Shown: one piece after another, positions 45,301-52,168 of the stretch
Layout: every line of letters starts with the position of its first letter
Numbering within the stretch: position 1 is the stretch's first letter
From: Syngnathus acus
Taxonomy: Eukaryota > Chordata > Actinopteri > Syngnathiformes > Syngnathidae
Assembly: GCF_901709675.1 (NCBI RefSeq)
Contig: NC_051102.1
Span: forward strand, 4,685,412 to 4,749,411
Direction of reading: 5' to 3'
DNA length: 64,000 nucleotides
The notes under the pieces: model-generated
Databases searched by the model: none
What the model was told of the DNA's origin: nothing
The model's input: the letters and a program-made list of their open reading frames with translations, nothing else
Position numbers and translations under genes: made by a program

Positions 45301-47904
45301 GTGCGACTAATCACATTTCAGTTCTCTTTTAGCCGCGACAGTGTCGGGAAGGCCAGCCGGAGCGCACACCGAGCTCGGACCTTTTGCCACATCAGGCTCT
45401 GTGTCTAACATTGGGCCGGCCAGTGACGTGTCGATGGTTATTTTCCAATAGTCGAGTCGGGCCATCGTATCTGCCTATTTTGTCTTTCTTCACATCTCTA
45501 ACGGCAAGTGAGCGAGGTCCCTCAAGTGTACGTGTTGCAGGTGTGGGCGTGGAAGGAGAACGTGTGGGAGAAGGAGAAAGGCACGCTGATGGAGCGCTAC
45601 ACGGTGGAGCAGAGCAAGCCACCGTCGCAGGGCGGCGGCGTGCTCTCCACGCTCACTATCAACAACGTCATGGAGTCGGACTTCCACTCGCCGTACAACT
45701 GCACCGCCTGGAACTCCTTCGGGCCTCGCACCATGATCATTACCCTGGAGGAGACCGGTATGGAAACGCAACAAGAGGCAATTTCAGCTCCAAATCCAAA
45801 AAGAACGGGGGCTGGGGATAAAAACTTTGAAACTTTTTTCCAGACATCGTCCCGGTGGGGATAATCGCCGGTGGCACGGTGGGCTCGTGCATGCTGGTGC
45901 TCCTGCTGCTGCTGGCTGTCGCCTTCTTCCTGTACCGCCAACGCAAAGCCAGTGAGTCGCTCGCCTCTGCCACATATGCCGTCCGTCCATACGCTTGTAA
46001 ATATTCAGACAAAGGTGGCAACCTCAGAGCGCCAGCCTCTCATTATTCCATACGTATGTTGTTGGTTTTGGACCAATTATATAATAATGGCCCAGTGTTT
46101 GGGTTTCAAAGGCTGATATCACTTGAGCATTCTGCTTAAAGTGGACGGCGGAAATGTCTCTCGTAGGTCGCCGAGGGGTGACGCTGAGCAAAGCCGACAT
46201 CAAAGTGGAGACGGTCAACAAGGAGACGCGCAGTCTGGAGGAGGAAGCGGCCAGCGTTTCCACGGCAACGCGCATGGTCAAGGCCATGTACTCGGTGAGT
46301 AGCAGTCGCCACAACCCACCCAGCAAACTTTGTGCTTTATTATTAGTTCTGTTTTATTTTATTTTATTTTGTTTTGTTTTGTTTTGTTTTGCTTCTAAAC
46401 AGACAAATGGGAGAGCTCATTTGTAGATGAGGTAGGGAAAGGAGCGGACGAGCAAATTATTAGATTTCACAAATTATTGAGTCTCATTTCTTTATACAGT
46501 TTTTGTTTATAACCGTGTATCGTTTATGTTGTAACTATGAATAAATGTTCCAATTGTTTTGCTAATATCATATATAAATAAATCATTCAAGCAATTATGT
46601 AGTGACATTATTTGCAATTGATGTAGTTCTGATCGGGAATTCAATTCTTGAATAGCATTTTAGCATCAAAGCAATAATATCAATTAATTCTCATTATTTT
46701 ATTGGCAGCTAATCTGTTATTTAATCAAATCAATATTTTGTGACTTGACAAGATTCTCCTTTTGGTTTTCACGACTAACTAACTCAATGAATAAAGAAAA
46801 CATTCCATGCGCATGTAAAATGGTGAACTAATCGCATTTCATGTGATTTTTCATGAGTCAATCAGGCAAGACCAATGAGCTCAATGAATAAAAGTGGCAA
46901 CTCTGTTTTCCTCCCTGTCTTCCTTCTCTCTGGACGTCCGTCCCTCCTCCTTTCCCTCCGTCCGTCTGTGTGTTTTGTCGTTTTGACGGTTTAGTTTCTG
47001 CCCTCTGTCTCCCTCTCTCCCTCCACTCAGCCCTTCAAAGATGACATGGAGCTCAAGCAGGAGGTGCGCAGCGAGAGCGACACGCGCGACGACTACGAGC
47101 TCAAGGTAGGGCGCTGACTCGGGCTTTCACGTTAGGGCTTCGAACGAGCGAAAGCCGAGGTCTCGAGTTAGGCTCGGATGTTAGCTTTTGGGTTACAAAC
47201 TAACTAGGGTAAGGGTTTCTAATTAGGATGTCAAACTTGCGTTAGGATTGCAAATTAGGGATTCAAACGAGATTTCACACGTGATCCTTTTTGGAGGCTA
47301 AGACTTGCATTTGCAATTTCAGGATCCAACAAACGGCTACTACAACGTGCGGGCGACCACCCACGACGAAGCCCGCCCTCAGTCTCGTGCCGTCCACTAC
47401 CAGGGAGACTTCCGCTCCCCCAACTCCAACAGCGGAGCAGGCGGTGGCGCCGTTTCCGCCGCCCTAGCCACCGCCCCCGGCGGGGTGCCAGGCTCCCGGG
47501 CCGGCTGCTACGACCCGCGACCCCCCTCCCGCATGTCCCACTCCACCTATGCCCAGTTCAGCACCCTCACCCGGGCAGCCGCCGCAGCCCAGCAGGCGGC
47601 GCCTGACCCGCCGGGGGACCACCCGGGTGATTACCCGGGGGACTGCGGGTTACTGGACGGCACCACCCAGCTGGCCTACGACAACTACGGGTACCCCTCG
47701 CAGTATCACGGCTATCGCGTGGCCTTTGCGCCGCCCGTGGAGGAGGGCCCGGCTTACGAGATGTACCCCACGGGACCGGGTAGCAGACCGGAGCAGCAGA
47801 GCCCTGAAGCGGAGAAGTACGGCACGGCCACCCGCTTTTCATACTCGTCGCCCCCTTCTGACCACTCGCAGAAACACACGCAGAGGATGCAGACTCACGT
47901 GTGA
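25188..47904 (+). CDS. kirrel1: Kirre-like nephrin family adhesion molecule 1 (NEPH1), complete; 15 coding exons
   Basis: A single-pass Ig-superfamily adhesion protein. Mammalian KIRREL1 partners nephrin at the podocyte slit diaphragm and binds ZO-1. The joined exons keep phase throughout and give 792 residues; human KIRREL1 has 757. Order: signal peptide ([17 protein letters not shown]), Ig1 (about 20-116), Ig2 (117-219), Ig3 (220-305), Ig4 (306-390), Ig5 (391-495), membrane segment (about 500-524), tail of about 265 residues. Diagnostic matches include [62 protein letters not shown] and [11 protein letters not shown]. The tail has the [11 protein letters not shown] tyrosine site and ends QRMQTHV, a PDZ ligand. 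These fit KIRREL1 rather than KIRREL2 or KIRREL3. Whether it is teleost copy 1a or 1b cannot be told. It sits directly downstream of cadm3 and converges with the kelch genes. Confidence 0.94.
25914..25934. repeat. (GGAT)n microsatellite
   Basis: Five ATGG units in kirrel1 intron 1. It could be the remnant of a retroposon tail, but no tail body is seen. Confidence 0.85.
35506..35518. promoter_or_regulatory. CTCF-like motif in kirrel1 intron 1
   Basis: ccagcaggtggcg fits the consensus CCASYAGRKGGCR at every position. A near match (ccaccagatggac) is at 34682-34694. Confidence 0.35.
35906..35953. repeat. (CA)n microsatellite
   Basis: About 24 CA units in kirrel1 intron 1. Confidence 0.95.
36332..36359. 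repeat. (CA)n microsatellite
   Basis: About 14 CA units in kirrel1 intron 1. Confidence 0.95.
37938..38087 (+). CDS. kirrel1: kirrel1 exon 2: Ig1, first half
   Basis: The acceptor is tttgcag and the donor is gtcaga. It encodes [15 protein letters not shown], the first Ig cysteine and [15 protein letters not shown]. Confidence 0.93.
38242..38416. mobile_element. Palindromic MITE-like element, 175 bp, TA flanks
   Basis: The ends are inverted copies of ccgtaattttcggactataa, and each end is bordered by TA, as expected for a TA target duplication. It has no coding capacity. The same ends bound the 59621-60945 element. Confidence 0.8.
39711..39921. repeat. (CCTT)n microsatellite, 211 bp
   Basis: A nearly pure CCTT tract with a one-base slip near 39800 and CCCT units near 39820-39830, in kirrel1 intron 2. 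It is a long homopyrimidine tract. Confidence 0.97.
40766..40915 (+). CDS. kirrel1: kirrel1 exon 3: Ig1, second half
   Basis: The acceptor is cccccag and the donor is gtgagt. It encodes [21 protein letters not shown] and [17 protein letters not shown]. Confidence 0.94.
40916..41236. other. kirrel1: kirrel1 intron 3
   Basis: Nothing is seen in this 321-bp intron beyond the splice signals. Confidence 0.75.
41237..41394 (+). CDS. kirrel1: kirrel1 exon 4: Ig2, first half
   Basis: The acceptor is cctgcag and the donor is gtgact. It encodes [18 protein letters not shown] and [13 protein letters not shown], and leaves in phase 0. Confidence 0.92.
41395..42711. other. kirrel1: kirrel1 intron 4
   Basis: Nothing recognisable is seen except a short (CA)n near 42485 before the acceptor. 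Confidence 0.75.
42712..42862 (+). CDS. kirrel1: kirrel1 exon 5: Ig2, second half
   Basis: The acceptor is cctgccag and the donor is gtaggt. It encodes [17 protein letters not shown] and [15 protein letters not shown], aligning with the second half of human Ig2 but less conserved than its neighbours. Confidence 0.9.
43146..43251 (+). CDS. kirrel1: kirrel1 exon 6: Ig3, first half
   Basis: The acceptor is tctccag and the donor is gtgggg. It encodes [17 protein letters not shown] and [14 protein letters not shown]. The next intron is only 67 bp. Confidence 0.93.
43319..43467 (+). CDS. kirrel1: kirrel1 exon 7: Ig3, second half
   Basis: The acceptor is gtatcag and the donor is gtgagt. It encodes [28 protein letters not shown] and [11 protein letters not shown]. 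Confidence 0.94.
43617..43744 (+). CDS. kirrel1: kirrel1 exon 8: Ig4, first half
   Basis: The acceptor is gtcccag and the donor is gtaaga. It encodes [19 protein letters not shown] and the segment [16 protein letters not shown]. Confidence 0.94.
43745..44317. other. kirrel1: kirrel1 intron 8
   Basis: No gene or structured repeat is seen. A poly(A) run occurs at 43976-43988. Confidence 0.75.
44318..44444 (+). CDS. kirrel1: kirrel1 exon 9: Ig4, second half
   Basis: The acceptor is cgtgcag and the donor is gtgagt. It encodes [19 protein letters not shown] and [17 protein letters not shown]. Confidence 0.95.
44630..44730 (+). CDS. kirrel1: kirrel1 exon 10: Ig5, first part
   Basis: The acceptor is cgaccag and the donor is gtaagt. 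It encodes [18 protein letters not shown] and [12 protein letters not shown]. Confidence 0.94.
44731..45540. other. kirrel1: kirrel1 intron 10
   Basis: No coding signal is seen. There is a short duplicated GTGTGAGA word near 45170. Confidence 0.75.
45541..45757 (+). CDS. kirrel1: kirrel1 exon 11: Ig5, second part
   Basis: The acceptor is gttgcag and the donor is gtatgg. It encodes [22 protein letters not shown] and [14 protein letters not shown]. Relative to human KIRREL1 there are a few extra residues around [11 protein letters not shown] and SKPPSQGG. Confidence 0.94.
45844..45951 (+). CDS. kirrel1: kirrel1 exon 12: membrane segment
   Basis: The acceptor is ttttccag and the donor is gtgagt, after an 86-bp intron. 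It encodes [13 protein letters not shown], a Leu/Val/Ala hydrophobic core and the stop-transfer YRQRKA. Confidence 0.94.
46167..46294 (+). CDS. kirrel1: kirrel1 exon 13: juxtamembrane cytoplasmic segment
   Basis: The acceptor is ctcgtag and the donor is gtgagt. It encodes [18 protein letters not shown] and [15 protein letters not shown], both conserved in KIRREL1. Confidence 0.93.
46295..47030. other. kirrel1: kirrel1 intron 13
   Basis: It begins with (TTTTA)n then (TTTTG)n at 46349-46390. The remainder is AT-rich, with a pyrimidine-rich tract before the acceptor. Confidence 0.75.
46349..46390. repeat. (TTTTA)n / (TTTTG)n tract
   Basis: Pentanucleotide units just inside kirrel1 intron 13. 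Confidence 0.9.
47031..47105 (+). CDS. kirrel1: kirrel1 exon 14: cytoplasmic
   Basis: The acceptor is cactcag and the donor is gtaggg. It encodes [16 protein letters not shown] and DDYELK, matching the human FKDDVDLKQ region. Confidence 0.92.
47323..47904 (+). CDS. kirrel1: kirrel1 exon 15: C-terminal tail
   Basis: The acceptor is atttcag. It encodes [11 protein letters not shown], then a Gly/Ala/Pro-rich variable middle, and ends [18 protein letters not shown] with QTHV and a TGA stop. The C-terminal THV is the PDZ ligand known in this family. Confidence 0.94.
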   Translation, partial: DPTNGYYNVRATTHDEARPQSRAVHYQGDFRSPNSNSGAGGGAVSAALATAPGGVPGSRAGCYDPRPPSRMSHSTYAQFSTLTRAAAAAQQAAPDPPGDHPGDYPGDCGLLDGTTQLAYDNYGYPSQYHGYRVAFAPPVEEGPAYEMYPTGPGSRPEQQSPEAEKYGTATRFSYSSPPSDHSQKHTQRMQTHV

Positions 47905-49140
47905 AGGCAAACCACATGCGCTGGCGTTAGCGATATGAATGCTAATCGGCGCTAACTACAATCAGCAAAGAAAAGCACTTCTGACTATTTTGGCTAACTT
48001 GATCTTTTATCCCGTGTACCACGATAAGACATGCGGTTAACCCAAATTCAGTTTCTAAATGATAGGAAATTTAATTGCAATGACAAAACCTGGAGGACTT
48101 ATATCTGAAATTGAACAGGAGGTCGGCCATTTTGTGTCCAAGTGACTAATTGGGGCGAAAGCCGACTCGAGTGCCTCACCCCTTACTGTTGTTACCTCAC
48201 TGATCCAGTGAGCAGGTCATGAGAAAACCCATGAAAAAGTCCCACATCAAAAATTGATCAGGAAGTCCGCATTTTTGAGTGATTTCCAACTCTGCTCTGA
48301 GAGAGGTATGTAGCGCCAGGCTAGTTGCGCTAACTGTCGCAAAAAATATATATATACTGATTAGTCCAAATGTGGTGGCTGTATCTGTCAATCAAAAAGG
48401 ACTATTTTTTTGTCACTAATAACAGGACACCAGCGAGTCCTTCCACCATGACGCCCTCATCTAGCAATGAGGTCCATGCTCGTATGTGGACATTTTGTAC
48501 AAAAACAAGCCACATATCTTACCATGCACTGCAGCAACATGGCAGCTTGTTGAAGACTCAAAGCCGCGAGGGCACTCTCTCTTCCAGGAGCAGGTAGCAA
48601 AGCAAATTTTCTACGCTCGTGACGCATTTTGACATCGGCTTTTTAGTCCATTTGGTGTCTTGAGGTTTGTTTAAAAAAAGAAAATACCTCTGCACCCTGG
48701 ATCCTCAAGTGTCAAAGTGTGTTTGTTTGTTGTCACTTGCGCAGTAGACTAGTCTTCTCTTTTTAATTTATCCTGAGACGAGGAGTACTTCATAAAAATG
48801 ATTATTGTATTTTTATTAAAAAAAAAGTAAAAAAAAAAAAAAAAACACGGACCAAAGTTTCAGAGTTTTGCGACACTGGATTTTTAAGACCAACATTTTC
48901 ACCAGGGATGGATGGACGACGGACAACGAGGGGTCTTTTTTTTTTTTTTCCTGTTTTTTTTTGTTTTGTTTTTAATCTGAGCCCCTCAGACCACCAGTCC
49001 CCCGTGACTGGAATGCCTTTTTGGACAGCAGGTGACTGCTGGCTTTCCACAGTGGAGTCTTAACATATCAAGGTGAAGCTGCAAAGGCTTCTGTGGAGCT
49101 CATTTTGCTACTGTAAACATGTCAATGACATGCCAATAAA
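47905..49140 (+). other. kirrel1: kirrel1 3' UTR (presumed)
   Basis: Non-coding sequence from the TGA to the AATAAA at 49135, about 1.2 kb, with poly(A) and poly(T) runs near 48820-48970. The extent is inferred from the poly(A) signal only. Confidence 0.55.
49135..49140 (+). terminator. kirrel1: Candidate poly(A) signal for kirrel1
   Basis: AATAAA about 1.23 kb after the stop. Another AATAAA at 49578-49583 is an alternative. Confidence 0.45.
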
Positions 49141-49814
49141 ATGGGAACGACACAACATGTAAACATGTAATGCTTCCTGAATGCAGCAAAAAACAAAATA
49201 GCGGTGTTTGTTTTTGCTTTATGGTATTTGCCAATTGTGAGTGACTGGCTTGCAATGTTCACTGCTGATGTCTCATCCATATTTCTTGTCTTCGTGCTAC
49301 GCCCTCAACATGCAAACTGGCTCATCAAAACGCAGAATCCGATTTTTTCATTCTCTCGAAGTTTTGGATGTATTTCAGAACAAGTATTTTTGTTGAATCG
49401 ATATTGACAGTCAAGATCGTATCATGTCCATGGTCCAGTTTTGATTCTTCCAGTGATGTTTGATATTCCGCCACATAAGATAGCCTTTGTCTTTTAATTG
49501 TATAAATGTTTAAAAAAAAAATTTGTTTTTTTCCCCCCATGTGTCAAATTGTTTTATTTTTTCATACAATCCCAAAAAATAAACCTGTTTTCATACAAAA
49601 AAGATGCAAATTTGAACTTTTACTCAGTTGTTTGCTTGTTGATTTTATTTTTTTTCCCCGTTTGAAAATTATTCTTGGTAAAGGAAAAACAACATACCCA
49701 GTTGCTGGACTGAAAATAATTTTAGTCATTTGTATGGTTAAAATCCAGTGAAAAAGAATGAGAACCTGATCGTTTTGTTTGTTTTCCACGTTAATTTATG
49801 TCTTGCTCATTTTA

Positions 49815-49835
49815 CCCCCCCCCCCCCCCCCCCCC
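49815..49835. repeat. Poly(C) tract
   Basis: About 21 C in a row downstream of kirrel1. Confidence 0.95.
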
Positions 49836-50639
49836 ACCCCCACACACACACCATTTGCCATTTCTCCTTTCTAATCACGTCTTTTTTTCCACAGACTTCT
49901 CCTTTACGCCTCATTCGTCTCTTCCAACATGATTAGAAAACGCAGTTAATTGCTCATTTTTATTGAAAATAATTGGGTATTTTCTTGAGGACAATGTTTT
50001 TTTGTGTGTGTTTTTCATGTTATTTTCTGCATGTGCCTCTCAATATTGTCAATCAAACCCCTACCGATGGATTTCTGCTTATTTGTCCTCCCGATCACTT
50101 GTTTCTTCAACTCATGCATTTCCACACTTTCTTTCCTTTATTCCTTATTTTTCTGCACTCCCGTTCACCTTGGGAAAACTCTCCTCTTCGTTTTACCTTG
50201 GTGCCCGGGGATGAAAAATGAATAGGAGGGCGAGCGGTTGGCCCTTCATTACTTTGCGCCACGTCGCTGATGTTTCTGCTTTCTCCTTTTGGCTGAGATG
50301 TAATGTGGAAAATAACCTTCACAGCTCCACTTCTCCTCTTGCCCACTTTTTTTCTCCGATTTTATTTCCCCCTTCTCATCTCACGCGGTCGTCGGGCGGA
50401 TTATGGCCCCTCTCATGTCTGACACCGTCGAAGATATATTATCATATTAGTACAAAATGATATCATGCAATTCAAGACGTTTGTCCTTCGCGCACCCTCT
50501 GAGCCCCCCCTCAAACGAACCTTCCCCCTCCCCTGCAGATGATGTCACGCTCTTTCGTGCCGCCCCCAACCCACCACCATGTTCCCTGGGTTTGGGAGTC
50601 TGCCGCCATCTTGTGGGATGAAATGGAAATAAAGCAGTG

Positions 50640-51438
50640 CCGGCTGGTCAAGACGCTCGTCCCGGTCACATTACATGTTTCCCCAGTCGAGCCCGCAAAG
50701 CTAGCAAAAATGAGTAAGAATTTATTTTGAAAAATAATAAAAAATTGGTGATTCTCTCCCAATTACATCCGTCGGTTCAGGTCAAGACGCTCGTCTCGCT
50801 CACGTGATATGTCACCTCAGTCGAGCCCGCGAAGCAAGCAAAAATGAGCAAGAAACAAATGTTTGGAAAGCTTCTTCGGAAAGGGAAAAAAGCCCAATGA
50901 GGAGACGGAAGAAGAAGAGGCTACGACTTCGAAGAGAAGGAAAGCTGCATTTAAAAGAAAATTTCTGGAGTCCTACTTAAAATATGGATTTATCGCCACA
51001 GGTTACTCTGAGGCGCCAAGTCCACTAGCATAATATGTGGCGACAGGCTAGCTAACGAGGCAATGAAGCCTTCAAAACTGCTTCGGCACATGGAGACCAA
51101 GCATCCTGCATTAAAAGACAAACCTTAACCACTTCGGGTGTCATTGTCTCCGATTACGCCTAGATGGGACCGTCTCGTTTCTGAGAAACAATCTCAGTGC
51201 TCCCACTAATTCAACGTAATGGTGAGTTTTATTAGATAACTAATAAATAAATAAAAAATATGTCGTTTATACTTGTTTTTATGCCAGTGGCATCATTTTA
51301 TTTCATCGTATTTCTATATTTATTATAAATGTATTATTTATTTATATAAATGTATTATTTATTTATATAAAGGCCGGTCCGCGAAAATATTTCTGACACG
51401 TAACCGGTCCGTGGCGCAAAAAAGGTTGGAGACCACTG
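50640..51438 (+). mobile_element. Decayed hAT (Charlie-like) DNA transposon relic
   Basis: The right end (inverse of cagtggtctccaacc at 51424-51438) is the usual hAT-Charlie terminus, preceded by the cggtccgtggcgcaaaaaa sub-terminal phrase. The body encodes a BED-finger fragment. No matching left end was found. A 70-bp stretch from 50645 recurs at about 50779. Confidence 0.7.
50844..51128 (+). pseudogene. Fragment of hAT transposase N-terminus (BED-type zinc finger)
   Basis: Frames broken by stops and a shift give KRKFLESYLKYGFI, then after a frame change ICGDRLANEAMKPSKLLRH and METKHPALKDKP. This is the C..C..H..H arrangement of BED fingers in ZBED/Charlie transposases. The first zinc cysteine is lost or displaced at the shift near 51030. 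Not functional. Confidence 0.7.
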
Positions 51439-51484
51439 TCCTAGGTTAGTTTAAAACCAAAAGGTTTCGTCTGATCATTTTACC

Positions 51485-51575
51485 TTACCTTATTTTCCGC
51501 ACCATAAGGCGCACTTAAAAGCCTTTTTCTCGAAATCCGAAGGGAGGGCCTTTTAACAAGGTGCGCCTTTTGTTT
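51485..51575. mobile_element. Partial palindromic element (ttccgcaccataaggcgcac type)
   Basis: One half reads ttttccgcaccataaggcgcac, and a reverse partner, aaggtgcgccttttg, follows 40 bp later. It resembles a common fish MITE end. The element's limits are unclear. Confidence 0.5.
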
Positions 51576-51805
51576 GGACTGAATATCAAAAATTGTAAAT
51601 CTATTATAAAAAAGAAAGCATTGCTATCAAATTTGTTGTATCTTTTCATTCTCTTGAGATGAATGTAAAACTGTCAAAGTTTTAGGTGACTAAAATCGAC
51701 AAAACAAAGGCAGAAGGGTTGAAAGCAGAGATCCTCGCTAACTTAACATACACTATTATTATGCATGTCATTTCCTCTGGTCTACTATTTTAATATTTTC
51801 ACTGT

Positions 51806-52168
51806 TCAAAACTCATTCTCCATTTCCAGGGCCACTTCCTCCAACTGAAGCCAAGGCAGTTCGCTGCGCAGCTTGACAAAATGGCCGACGTCGACCAGGC
51901 CGGACACCACGCAGCAACTGAGCGCGCTTCGAGATACGGCCATGTCGCAAGCCGGGAACCAGGTGGCGGAGTGGGCATCGTAGTACTCCACCAGGTTGGT
52001 GGCCGACACGCCCGTGTTGCCTCCGGCCACGAAGAGGCGGTCCTCTACCACCTGGATGCCAAAGTTGCTGCGTGGGCACTGCATGGAAGGTAAGAGCATC
52101 CAAGCATCCGTGTTGGGATCGTATGCCTCCATGCTGCACAGACGCATGTCGCCATCAAAACCGCCGAT
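51806..52168 (-). CDS. klhl10: klhl10-like A exon 5: kelch 5-6 and stop
   Basis: It begins IGGFDGDMRL, contains CPRSNFGIQVVEDRLFVAGG and SALSCCVVSGL, and ends at TGA (51808-51806). Confidence 0.92.
   Translation of the reverse strand: MGGFDGDMRLCSMEAYDPNTDAWMLLPSMQCPRSNFGIQVVEDRLFVAGGNTGVSATNLVEYYDAHSATWFPACDMAVSRSALSCCVVSGLVDVGHFVKLRSELPWLQLEEVALEMENEF

Larger units (their letters stand above)
49141..51805. other. Convergent intergenic region between kirrel1 and the kelch array
   Basis: No intact gene is present. It carries a poly(C) tract at 49815-49835, a hAT-type transposon relic (about 50640-51438) and part of a palindromic element at 51485-51575. Both flanking genes point into this stretch. 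Confidence 0.6.

Noticed and set aside
47549-47938. 129-codon Arg-rich frame overlapping the kirrel1 last exon
   Set aside because: It is a +1 frame shadow of the GC-rich kirrel1 tail.
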